From assembly GCA_025966355.1 (NCBI GenBank), contig JAICWZ010000026.1:1-10859 (forward strand): a stretch of 10,859 bases of DNA. Reading direction: 5' to 3'. The translations under genes were made by a program, and so were the position numbers. Source of the stretch: Thermomicrobiaceae bacterium (lineage in GTDB: Bacteria; Chloroflexota; Chloroflexia; Thermomicrobiales; Thermomicrobiaceae). This document shows positions 1-6,109 of the stretch, one piece after another (within the stretch, counting starts at the first letter, position 1; each line of letters opens with the position of its first letter). The notes under the pieces were generated by a model. The model saw only the letters and a list, made by a program, of their open reading frames with translations, had not been told where the DNA came from and did not search any database.

Positions 1-1318
1 AGGTGTACTTGATGTCGGGCGGCAGGATCGCCGAGACGTTGTTCTCGACGTACGGCGTCGCCTTGCCACCTCGGCCGTAGAGCTGGCCGGCGATCGAGTC
101 GCGGTCGACCGCGACGTTGAGCGCCTGCCGGACCTCCAGCACCTTGAAGTGCGGATGCGGCACGTTCTTGTTCGACTTCTGGCCGTCCTGCTCGGTGTTC
201 GGATCGGAGAAGTTCGGGATGAGTTTCTCGGTGCCGCCGCCATCCCAGGTGATGAACTTGCCGAGATTACCGGCGCCTTCGATCTGCTTGAGGACCGCTT
301 CCTCGACCTGGATGTTCCAGGCGTAATCGACTTCGCCCGACTGGATAACGGCGCGCGAGGCGCTGGTGGCGTCGCCGCCGCCCTTCATGCTCACCGCGTC
401 GAAGTGCGGTTTGCCCGGATCCCAGTAGTCGGCGAAGATTGAATATTCGGCGTTGTCGCCGGGTGTGAAGCTGTCGACCTTGAAGGGACCAGTGCCGATT
501 GGTTTGAGGTTGAACGGCGCGCTATGCGCCTTGGCACCCATGAAATCCTTCATGATGTGCTGCGGAATGATGACGCCTTCACCACTCCGGAACGGCGTGA
601 ACCAGTCCGGGTTCGGGTCTTTGAAGTGGATCGTGACCGTCAGCGGATCAACAACCTCGACGTCTTTGATAGAGAGGTAGTTGCCCGAGGTCGTGGCACC
701 GGCGTCGGGATCCGTGACCCACTGGAACGTGAACTTGACGTCATCGGCGGTAAATGGCTGGCCATCGTGCCACTTGACGCCGTCACGCAGTTTGTAGGTC
801 ACGCTGGTGCCGTCTTCGGCGACGCCCTTGCCGAGCGATGGGACTTCGGCGGCCAGCACCGGGATGAGCTCGCCCTTGGTATTTGCCTCAACGAGCGGCT
901 CCAGGCAGAGTCGCGCGGCGTCGAAGTCCTTGGTGCCGGACGACAGGTGGCAGTTAATGATCGTCGGCGCCTGCCACCAGAGCAGCCGCAAGTTGCCGCC
1001 GCCCCCACGTGGCCCGCTGGCCGCCTGGGTGGCCGTCGATGCGGCCGACGGCGTACCGGCGCTGCCGGTGCCGCTGGTTGCTGCGGGGGTCGCTCCGCCG
1101 CTGCTGCCGCTGGTCGCGGCCGGGGTCGTGCCCGTTGATGCCGTCGTCGATGCGGCCGATGGCGTCTTGTCACTCGACGAGCCGCAGGCGGCCAGAAGGG
1201 CTGCGATGGCCGGGGCGCTTAGGCCGAGGGCGACCGCGCGTTTAAGGACGGTGCGACGGGTCATCTGACCGGTCATCACCTCATCCATCAACCGCTGATA
1301 TCCGGGTTCGTGGTCCAT
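1..1318 (-). CDS. ABC transporter solute-binding lipoprotein, peptide/nickel family (SBP_bac_5), C-terminus missing
   Basis: The reading frame is open from the ATG at 1318 down to the left edge, giving 439 residues; the C-terminal part lies outside the window. The N-terminus has a twin-arginine motif (T-R-R-T-V-L-K, residues 20-26), a hydrophobic stretch (28-43) and a lipobox L-A-A-C with the lipidated Cys at 45. A low-complexity Ser/Thr/Ala/Pro/Gly linker follows (46-108). The binding fold begins near 109 and carries the family hallmark YKLRDGVKWHDG...FTADDVKFT (175-197). It should be a Tat-exported lipoprotein on the outer face of the membrane that delivers a peptide or similar solute to a permease encoded to the left. 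ATG 1318 is preferred because GGTGGAGAG lies just upstream; ATGs at 1288, 1276 and 1264 are in frame but would shorten the N-tail. The substrate cannot be told from sequence. Confidence 0.93.
   Translation of the reverse strand, partial: MDHEPGYQRLMDEVMTGQMTRRTVLKRAVALGLSAPAIAALLAACGSSSDKTPSAASTTASTGTTPAATSGSSGGATPAATSGTGSAGTPSAASTATQAASGPRGGGGNLRLLWWQAPTIINCHLSSGTKDFDAARLCLEPLVEANTKGELIPVLAAEVPSLGKGVAEDGTSVTYKLRDGVKWHDGQPFTADDVKFTFQWVTDPDAGATTSGNYLSIKDVEVVDPLTVTIHFKDPNPDWFTPFRSGEGVIIPQHIMKDFMGAKAHSAPFNLKPIGTGPFKVDSFTPGDNAEYSIFADYWDPGKPHFDAVSMKGGGDATSASRAVIQSGEVDYAWNIQVEEAVLKQIEGAGNLGKFITWDGGGTEKLIPNFSDPNTEQDGQKSNKNVPHPHFKVLEVRQALNVAVDRDSIAGQLYGRGGKATPYVENNVSAILPPDIKYT
1035..1165 (-). repeat. 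Intragenic repeats encoding the Thr/Ser/Ala/Pro linker
   Basis: Two nested near-identical repeats build the linker of the solute-binding lipoprotein. A 20-base unit at 1035-1054 recurs at 1146-1165 with one mismatch (offset 111 bases, 37 codons), and both encode TPSAAST (residues 52-58 and 89-95). A 22-base unit at 1071-1092 recurs at 1107-1128 with three mismatches (offset 36 bases, 12 codons), and both encode TPAATSG. Both offsets are multiples of three, so the duplications keep the frame. The linker probably tethers the binding domain away from the membrane. Confidence 0.75.
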
Positions 1319-1323
1319 AAGTC

Positions 1324-1333
1324 TCTCCACCTC
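1324..1333 (-). promoter_or_regulatory. Ribosome binding site of the solute-binding protein gene
   Basis: On the minus strand, GAGGTGGAGA ends five bases before the ATG at 1318. It supports that start over the downstream in-frame ATGs. Confidence 0.6.
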
Positions 1334-1343
1334 ACGCGTAAAC

Positions 1344-1359
1344 ATTGAAGCGCTTCGAT
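1344..1359. promoter_or_regulatory. Palindrome resembling a LacI-family operator
   Basis: GAAGCGCTTC at 1347-1356 is a perfect 10-base palindrome. It extends to ATTGAAGCGCTTCGAT (1344-1359) with a single non-matching pair. The core AAGCGCTT fits the AAnCGnTT pattern common to LacI-family operators. It lies 26-41 bases upstream of the solute-binding protein start, a sensible place for repression of a transporter gene. No regulator gene is in the window, so function is inference. Confidence 0.35.
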
Positions 1360-1562
1360 TCCGCCGTCGCTCGCGTCGTGAGAGCGTTGAGCCGAACCTG
1401 CCTTCAATCCCTGCCTATACGGATACGACGCATAGATCCGATGCTGGGGTTGCACGTGCTCACGTTGTGGTTCGGATCCACCTCCTTCGACCTGGTTGCC
1501 CCGAGCAACTCGTGTTCCACTCAATAGGAGAACGGTTAATTTCGAAAGTTACGGAATCGGCC

Positions 1563-1608
1563 AGGGATAGATGTATCCCTAACCGCCGTTGTTGGCGAGC
1601 CCCTCGCC
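1563..1608. other. Pair of adjacent perfect hairpins
   Basis: AGGGATA (1563-1569), a GATG loop and TATCCCT (1574-1580) form a perfect 7-bp stem. Fourteen bases later GGCGAG (1594-1599), a CCC loop and CTCGCC (1603-1608) form a perfect 6-bp stem. Neither is followed by a T run on either strand, so they do not look like ordinary intrinsic terminators. They may be part of a structured untranslated RNA or protein-binding sites. Confidence 0.4.
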
Positions 1609-1690
1609 GTCCAGCTAACTTCGAGCAGATCTCTACGACTGATCGCTAGCTTTTCGAGTTTGCCTGGATATTCTCTGCGCAGTTTATCAA

Positions 1691-1755
1691 GGTGTCTCGC
1701 CGGATTTCAAGTGGCTGTCGCGTAACCGCGAAAATCTCATCTTGTCGCGGACACC
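1691..1755. other. Nested stem structure upstream of the HtrA gene
   Basis: GGTGTC (1691-1696) can pair with GACACC (1750-1755). Inside them TCGCG (1718-1722), a TAAC loop and CGCGA (1727-1731) form a perfect 5-bp hairpin. The structure ends about 170 bases before the HtrA start. Short stems of this kind arise by chance in GC-rich DNA, so this is tentative. Confidence 0.25.
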
Positions 1756-1911
1756 AGTTGATCTCAGCACGCGCGGCAATTCGGTCGCCGATCTGCCGCT
1801 GCGCGTTGTCGTTCGGCCGCTTTTCATGAAGGATTCAGCATCGGTTCAGTTCCGCCTTAGCCCGGGCGGCGAAACTTGGGTACGGCGACGCTTTTTCCGG
1901 AGTCTGGTGGC

Positions 1912-1918
1912 GGAAGGG
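1912..1918 (+). promoter_or_regulatory. Ribosome binding site that sets the HtrA start
   Basis: GGAAGGG lies five bases before ATG 1924. The in-frame TTG at 1876 would add 16 residues before the hydrophobic anchor and has no comparable site, so 1924 is chosen. Confidence 0.6.
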
Positions 1919-1923
1919 CCGGC

Positions 1924-3054
1924 ATGAGACGACAGATAGCACTGACTTCGGCGATTGGACTCCTTATCGTTACGCTGGTTGCCGGCACAACGGGCGGTTT
2001 GCTCATCGGTGGCATTGCGGGTTACTGGTATGGACGACAGAATGCGCCAGCACAGAGTACCGCCGCGCTCTCCGCGACGGACGCGGCAAGTACACGCCAG
2101 GCGGATGTCTCGACCGAAACGAAGGACACGATCGTCAAACGGGTGAATCCGGCGGTCGTGACGATCGAAAACCAACAGAAAGGTCGCGACGGCTCGGAGC
2201 AGACCGCATCCATGGGCAGCGGGTTTATCATCGATAATCAGGGGCACATCGTGACGAACGATCACGTTGTCGATGGCGCCGATGCATTGGTCGTCGTGCT
2301 GCTCGATGGCACCAAGGCCACGGCGACCCTGGTCGGCAGCGATTCATTCCAGGATGTCGCCGTGATCAAGATGGATGGCGACGTCCCGGGCGTGGTCCCG
2401 TTTGCCGATTCATCGACCGTGCATCCGGGCCAGAGCGTGCTGGCGATCGGCAGTGCGCTCGGCGAGTTTCGAAACACGGTGACGGACGGTATTATCGGCG
2501 GTGTCGAACGAAGCCTGGATACCGGCGAGGGCTATCTACTCGGCCATCTCATCCAGCACGATGCGCCGATCAATCCGGGCAACTCCGGTGGGCCACTCCT
2601 TAACCTTAATGGTGAGGTGATCGGCATGAATACCGCGGTGGTGCGCGGCGGCTTCGGGCAGACCGGTTCGGAAGGCCTTGGATTTGCAATTGCGAGTAAC
2701 GCCGTCAAGTCGTACGCGGATGAGATCATCGCACATGGCGCGGTGACGCATCCGTATATCGGCGTAAGCTTTCGTTCGCTGTCACCGGTAAGCGGTTCGA
2801 CGGCCACCGACACGGCGGAACCGGTGATGCTGGTGGACGTGCTTTCCGGCAGCCCGGCCGCGTCCGCCGGGCTGGTTGCGGGCGATCAGATTATCGCGGT
2901 GGAGGGGGTAACGCTCGATGGTGAGCATCAATTCCTTAATGAGGTGTACAAACATGCGCCGGGCGATACGATTCGCGTTACCGTGCAGCACCAAGACGGT
3001 AATCAAGACGAGGTGACTATAACCCTTGGCGAACGACCGTCTGATACGACATAA
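1924..3054 (+). CDS. htrA: Membrane-anchored HtrA/DegS-like serine protease with one PDZ domain
   Basis: This 376-residue protein is an envelope quality-control or regulatory serine protease. Residues 5-36 form one hydrophobic N-terminal segment with no clear cleavage site, so it is probably a membrane anchor with the rest outside the cell membrane. The trypsin-like domain (about 66-265) has a complete triad: His114 in TNDHVV, Asp144 in QDVAVIK and Ser221 in GNSGGPL. The C-terminal PDZ domain (about 278-370) starts with YIGV, the usual carboxylate-binding loop. One anchor, one protease domain and one PDZ match the DegS/HtrA layout in size and order. A strong hairpin follows the stop, so it is probably transcribed separately from the downstream sigma factor gene. 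Family assignment is secure; DegS-like signalling is inference from the neighbouring sigma/anti-sigma pair. Confidence 0.95.
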   Translation: MRRQIALTSAIGLLIVTLVAGTTGGLLIGGIAGYWYGRQNAPAQSTAALSATDAASTRQADVSTETKDTIVKRVNPAVVTIENQQKGRDGSEQTASMGSGFIIDNQGHIVTNDHVVDGADALVVVLLDGTKATATLVGSDSFQDVAVIKMDGDVPGVVPFADSSTVHPGQSVLAIGSALGEFRNTVTDGIIGGVERSLDTGEGYLLGHLIQHDAPINPGNSGGPLLNLNGEVIGMNTAVVRGGFGQTGSEGLGFAIASNAVKSYADEIIAHGAVTHPYIGVSFRSLSPVSGSTATDTAEPVMLVDVLSGSPAASAGLVAGDQIIAVEGVTLDGEHQFLNEVYKHAPGDTIRVTVQHQDGNQDEVTITLGERPSDTT

Positions 3055-3118
3055 CCAAGCTACTGACTCTTTTCCCGCCTCTGCTACGAGGGCCGTCAAT
3101 ACCGGCCCTCGCTTGGTT
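3053..3118 (+). terminator. Double-stem terminator-like structure after HtrA
   Basis: A perfect 9-bp GC-rich stem pairs CGAGGGCCG (3087-3095) with CGGCCCTCG (3103-3111) around a 7-base loop. It is followed by CTTGGTTGT, a weak T-rich tail. An outer 8-bp stem pairs AACCAAGC (3053-3060), which begins inside the stop codon, with GCTTGGTT (3111-3118). The two stems share base 3111, so they would abut or compete. The inner stem alone makes a plausible terminator for the protease gene. Confidence 0.6.
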
Positions 3119-3184
3119 GTGGGCGCGGTGATCGATGCTTGTCACAAAGCAGAGCGCCACGGTGTTTAGTTAAGTGAGCGCGGT

Positions 3185-3206
3185 CGATTGGTGACGGCGC
3201 GATTGG
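3185..3206 (+). repeat. Short direct repeat upstream of the sigma factor
   Basis: CGATTGG occurs at 3185-3191 and again at 3200-3206, starts 15 bases apart, within the last 40 bases before the sigma factor start; each copy is followed by a G/T-rich run. It could be a regulator site or chance. Confidence 0.2.
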
Positions 3207-3212
3207 GTGGAG
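3206..3212 (+). promoter_or_regulatory. Ribosome binding site that sets the sigma factor start
   Basis: GGTGGAG lies nine bases before ATG 3222. The in-frame GTG at 3207 falls inside this motif and has no site of its own, so ATG 3222 is the better start. Confidence 0.5.
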
Positions 3213-3221
3213 CGCACCCTG

Positions 3222-3809
3222 ATGATTAGTCCTAAGCCGTTCTCACCGGTGGGAAGCATCTCGATCGCCGAGATGGGTGTCCGCACCGGAGAAGCGACCT
3301 TCGAAGAGTTGTTCCGTCGCCACTACGCGACGGTGTATGGAGTGCTCTTGCGCATCACCGGCTCGCCGGAGGAAGCGGAAGACCTCGCGCAGGATGTCTT
3401 TTTGCGACTCCACGAGCGGCTCGATTCGCTCGACCTGGATGACAACGTCGGAGGCTGGCTCTATCGCGTCGCATCGAATACCGGCTTCAACGCGGTTCGC
3501 TCGCGGAAGCGCGGGTACCACCGGCTGTTGCGCTGGGTGCGCCTCGAATGGCCATCCCGCCCGGCCGCTCCGAGCGCGGCCGATGAAGTCGACCGGCAGA
3601 GTGACGCTCAGATGGTGCGACAAGCGCTGGCCCGTCTTTCGGAACGAGATCGAACCGTGCTGATCCTGCGTTATTCCGGTGTCAGCTACGCCGAAATCGC
3701 CGGCGCGGTCGGCGTCAAACCCAGTTCGGTTGGAACGATTCTGGTGCGCGCTGAACATGCATTCCGTGGGCGATTCGAAGCTCTGTTCCCACCGCCAGGT
3801 GAACGGTAA
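3222..3809 (+). CDS. ECF-type RNA polymerase sigma factor (sigma-70 family)
   Basis: This 195-residue protein has the two domains of extracytoplasmic-function sigma factors. Region 2 (about 27-96) includes FEELFRRHYATVYGVLLRI, the acidic EEAEDLAQDVFLRL helix that contacts core polymerase and reads the -10 element, and the GWLYRVASN segment. Region 4 (about 133-190) includes LSERDRTVLILRY and the helix-turn-helix YAEIAGAVGVKPSSVGTILVRAE, which reads the -35 element. Region 3 is absent, as usual for ECF factors. The stop codon TAA overlaps the ribosome site of the anti-sigma gene ten bases downstream, which implies one mRNA and coupled translation. I could not see a clear autoregulated ECF promoter upstream. 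Confidence 0.93.
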   Translation: MISPKPFSPVGSISIAEMGVRTGEATFEELFRRHYATVYGVLLRITGSPEEAEDLAQDVFLRLHERLDSLDLDDNVGGWLYRVASNTGFNAVRSRKRGYHRLLRWVRLEWPSRPAAPSAADEVDRQSDAQMVRQALARLSERDRTVLILRYSGVSYAEIAGAVGVKPSSVGTILVRAEHAFRGRFEALFPPPGER

Positions 3810-3813
3810 GGAG
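3807..3813 (+). promoter_or_regulatory. Ribosome binding site overlapping the sigma stop codon
   Basis: TAAGGAG contains the sigma stop TAA and lies six bases before ATG 3820. Ribosomes ending the sigma gene would sit on the anti-sigma start, favouring matched synthesis of both proteins. It also fixes the start at 3820 rather than an earlier in-frame ATG inside the sigma gene. Confidence 0.7.
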
Positions 3814-3819
3814 CGAGCG

Positions 3820-4989
3820 ATGGAAACACACTGCCTGACGAACGGCGAGCTACGCGCCTTTGCCGATGAAGCGGTCACCGACGAACGTTGGTCGGAGTGG
3901 GCCGCGCATATTGACGGTTGCGCCGCCTGCCGTGAACGTCTGGCTCGAATCGTCGACACGGCCGATGCGGTCGCGACGATGCTGCACACGATGACGCCCT
4001 CAAACCGGCCAGTCGATGAAGATCTGGCCTGGCAGCAGGTCGACGCGCGACGTGGCGCGGGCGCATCACATTCCCAATGGTTGAAAGGAGATCGGTTCAT
4101 GAGTCGTATCAGCGGAGTGGGGCGACGGAGCGCCATCGCGGGCGTCGCCGTGATCGCCCTGATGGTCGCGGTCATTGCCGTGTCCCCGATCGGTTCGCTC
4201 GCCGACAATATGCTGAACGGTTTTCGCGTCCAGCAGTTCTCGGCGATCACCTTCCCGCTCGATCTGGTGGCGCCGAACGCCTCGGCATCGTCGCCCTCCC
4301 TCGATTCGGGCATGGGTTCGTTCGTGCAGGCGCAACTGAAGGGCCTTGGGACGCCGAGCACCACCTTGAGCAAGCAGAGCTTGAAGACGGCAACGTCGGT
4401 GGCCGACGCCCAGGCGCACCTGAATGGCGATATGGAGATTCCATCGAGCCTTTCGACCTTCTCGGGTGTCGATCCGACGGTCTATCTCACCGATCCCGGC
4501 ACGGTTAGCTACGACTTGAACGTGCAGCGGGCGCGCGATCTCTTCGCGCTCGGCAAGCTCGATCCGGCACCGCTGCCGGATCCGGCGACGACGCCGACCG
4601 CGACCTTCAAGCTCGATGTGCCGGCTGGAGCCGCGCTCGATTACGAACAGAACGGCAAGCATCTGGTCGTGGCGCAGATGGAAAGCCCGACGCTGACGAT
4701 TCCGTCGACGGTCGATATGTCGCTGCTCCGTGATGAACTGCTCTCCAGCGGCTTCCTGCCGCCGGATACGGTTGCTCAACTGCGCGCGGTCAAGGACTGG
4801 CAGCATACGCTGATCATCCCGGTGCCGAGCGGCGCTACCACGAGTAACGAGACAGTACAGGGCAGCCCGGCGCTGCTGATCAAGAGCGATCAGGGCCAGG
4901 TCGTCCTCTGGCAGAAGGACGGCATCCTGCACATGGTTGGCACGAACGGCGATGCCAGCGTGATGTCGGTGGCCGATTCGCTGCATTAG
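3820..4989 (+). CDS. Membrane-bound zinc-finger anti-sigma factor with large extracytoplasmic domain
   Basis: This 389-residue protein probably holds the adjacent ECF sigma factor inactive at the membrane. The cytoplasmic N-terminus (1-90) carries the ZAS signature His30-x3-Cys34-x2-Cys37, with more candidate zinc ligands at His4/Cys5. One transmembrane helix follows at about 104-122, preceded by a basic SRISGVGRR segment. The rest (about 130-389) should lie outside. Its end (residues about 350-389), with an ALLIKSDQGQVVLWQKDG stretch and a terminal SVADSLH, resembles the DUF4367 type of extracytoplasmic domain found in other anti-sigma factors; that resemblance is from memory and moderate. 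An internal ribosome site and ATG (residue 94) could produce a second form that lacks the zinc finger. No terminator separates it from the sigma gene. Confidence 0.88.
   Translation: METHCLTNGELRAFADEAVTDERWSEWAAHIDGCAACRERLARIVDTADAVATMLHTMTPSNRPVDEDLAWQQVDARRGAGASHSQWLKGDRFMSRISGVGRRSAIAGVAVIALMVAVIAVSPIGSLADNMLNGFRVQQFSAITFPLDLVAPNASASSPSLDSGMGSFVQAQLKGLGTPSTTLSKQSLKTATSVADAQAHLNGDMEIPSSLSTFSGVDPTVYLTDPGTVSYDLNVQRARDLFALGKLDPAPLPDPATTPTATFKLDVPAGAALDYEQNGKHLVVAQMESPTLTIPSTVDMSLLRDELLSSGFLPPDTVAQLRAVKDWQHTLIIPVPSGATTSNETVQGSPALLIKSDQGQVVLWQKDGILHMVGTNGDASVMSVADSLH
4084..4101 (+). promoter_or_regulatory. Internal ribosome binding site and in-frame ATG within the anti-sigma gene
   Basis: AAAGGAG (4084-4090) lies eight bases before an in-frame ATG at 4099 (Met94). 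It is as good a site as that of the full-length start. Translation from here would give a 296-residue protein of basic segment, membrane helix and extracytoplasmic domain, without the sigma-binding zinc finger. Confidence 0.45.
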
Positions 4990-5023
4990 ACGGAGCGCTT
5001 TGGTCCGATGAGCGCATCGTCGC

Positions 5024-5059
5024 CCGACGTCAGCCCGGCGCTAAACCGCCGGGCGTCGG
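5024..5059 (+). terminator. GC-rich hairpin after the anti-sigma gene
   Basis: GCCCGGCG (5033-5040) pairs perfectly with CGCCGGGC (5047-5054) around a 6-base loop. CCGAC (5024-5028) pairs with GTCGG (5055-5059), leaving a 4-base bulge on the left arm. No T run follows, so it may be a weak or Rho-assisted terminator, or an mRNA 3' stabiliser. Confidence 0.5.
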
Positions 5060-5116
5060 TTACCGGGGGCGTTCGTTCTCGGTTGACCTTCCGCCTCAAA
5101 CTGTCTTGCCGTAAGG

Positions 5117-5122
5117 CATACT
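5117..5122 (+). promoter_or_regulatory. Possible -10 element for a leaderless ABC exporter mRNA
   Basis: CATACT matches four of six TATAAT positions. It ends six bases before ATG 5129, so transcription could start at or near the start codon. No good Shine-Dalgarno sits at the normal distance (the nearest, TAAGG, is 12 bases away), which fits a leaderless transcript. No matching -35 box is seen. Confidence 0.25.
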
Positions 5123-5128
5123 GAACCC

Positions 5129-6109
5129 ATGAGCGAATCGGTTTCTCAATCGCCTGCTGCGACCACCGCCGCGCCCTCGAACGAACCCGCGATCGAATTG
5201 CGCGGGCTGCGCAAAGTCTTTCGAGATCAGGTCGCCGTCGATAATTTGACGCTCTCGGTGGACTACGGCGAGGTCTTCGGCTTCCTAGGGCCGAATGGCG
5301 CGGGCAAGACGACGTCGATCAAGATGCTGATGGGCCTGGTCTACCCGACATCCGGTCAGGCACGGCTGCTGGGACGCAAGCTTGGCGATCGGGTGGCGCG
5401 GCGACAGATCGGCTATTTGCCGGAACTGTTTCGCTTCCATGAGTGGCTGACCGGCAGCGAGTTTCTCGATCTGCATGGGCGCTTGTACGGCATGAGCAGT
5501 GCTGAACGGCGCAAACGCATCCCCGATGTGCTGGCGCTGGTCGATCTCACCGCCTACGCGCACAAAAAGATCGGAACCTATTCGAAGGGGATGCAGCAGC
5601 GTATCGGGCTGGCTCAGGCGCTGATCAACAGCCCGCGACTCGTCTTCCTCGATGAGCCGACCTCGGCGCTCGATCCGCTCGGCCGGCGCGATGTGCGTGC
5701 CATTCTGGCGCGATTGCGCGGCGAGGGCGTCACCGTGTTTCTCAATTCACACCTGCTGGGCGAAGTCGAACTGAGTTCCGATCGCGTCGCGATCATCGAC
5801 CATGGCCGGGTGGCGGCGACCGGACGGGTCGACGATCTGCTTTCGCGCGATTTACGCGTCGAGTTCCGGCTAAGCTCGCTGCCGGTCGATCTGCTGCCCG
5901 AACTTGGCAAGTTGGTGCAGGTCGAGCAGGTGGTGGAGGGGCAGCGGACCGTCGTGATGGCGCGCGTTGCCGGCGAGGCGGCGATTGCGGCGGCGGTCGA
6001 TCTGCTGGCGCGTCATCGGGTGTCGGTCTACGGCGTCACGCCGGAGCGGCGCTCGCTGGAAGACGTGTTCGTTGATGTCGTCGCGCCGTCGCGAGAGGCC
6101 GGCCGGTGA
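5129..6109 (+). CDS. ABC-2 type exporter ATP-binding protein
   Basis: This 326-residue ATPase powers the membrane protein encoded next. All nucleotide-binding motifs are present: Walker A GPNGAGKT (54-61), the Q-loop position as IGYLPE (94-99, with Glu for the usual Gln, as often seen in this subfamily), signature YSKGMQQR (151-158), Walker B LVFLDE (171-176), D-loop SALD (179-182) and the switch His208. A Ser/Ala-rich tail (1-20) precedes the domain. The C-terminal part (about 240-326) ends in the RSLEDVFVDV motif typical of CcmA/NatA-like exporter ATPases. The stop overlaps the permease start by four bases (GTGA). No third component is encoded here, so export rather than import is expected; the substrate is unknown. 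Confidence 0.95.
   Translation: MSESVSQSPAATTAAPSNEPAIELRGLRKVFRDQVAVDNLTLSVDYGEVFGFLGPNGAGKTTSIKMLMGLVYPTSGQARLLGRKLGDRVARRQIGYLPELFRFHEWLTGSEFLDLHGRLYGMSSAERRKRIPDVLALVDLTAYAHKKIGTYSKGMQQRIGLAQALINSPRLVFLDEPTSALDPLGRRDVRAILARLRGEGVTVFLNSHLLGEVELSSDRVAIIDHGRVAATGRVDDLLSRDLRVEFRLSSLPVDLLPELGKLVQVEQVVEGQRTVVMARVAGEAAIAAAVDLLARHRVSVYGVTPERRSLEDVFVDVVAPSREAGR

Larger units (their letters stand above)
1319..1923. other. 605-base divergent intergenic region, no convincing gene
   Basis: This is the control region between the minus-strand solute-binding protein gene and the plus-strand HtrA gene. Both strands show only short frames with no recognisable protein. It contains the LacI-like palindrome (1344-1359), a hairpin at 1495-1509, perfect hairpins at 1563-1580 and 1594-1608, a hairpin at 1718-1731, and a longer-range pairing of GGTGTC (1691-1696) with GACACC (1750-1755) that encloses it. 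I could not assign -35/-10 promoters with confidence. It is long for such a compact stretch and may hold a structured leader. Confidence 0.6.

Noticed and set aside
1467..1481. tRNA T-arm-like hairpin GTGG-TTCGGAT-CCAC
   Set aside because: The stem is only 4 bp and no matching acceptor, D-arm or anticodon arm lies upstream.
1474..1487. Similarity of the plus strand to the 16S rRNA 3' end (GGATC-ACCTCCTT)
   Set aside because: There is one extra base, and the preceding sequence does not match the conserved 16S helix 45 region, so it is not an rRNA fragment.
1876..1923. Upstream TTG start for the HtrA protein
   Set aside because: It adds 16 non-hydrophobic residues before the anchor and has no ribosome site, whereas ATG 1924 has GGAAGGG five bases upstream.
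3139..3170. TTGTCA ... TTTAGT as a sigma-70 promoter for the sigma factor gene
   Set aside because: The spacer is 20 bases, too long for a normal promoter, and neither box is strong.
3243..4373. Long minus-strand open frame (376 codons) opposite the sigma/anti-sigma genes
   Set aside because: It is antisense to two genes with clear family motifs, has no recognisable domain, and long shadow frames are expected in GC-rich coding DNA.
4066..4986. Minus-strand open frame of 306 codons opposite the anti-sigma gene
   Set aside because: Composition is Arg/His/Glu-rich, typical of a shadow frame, and there is no family similarity.
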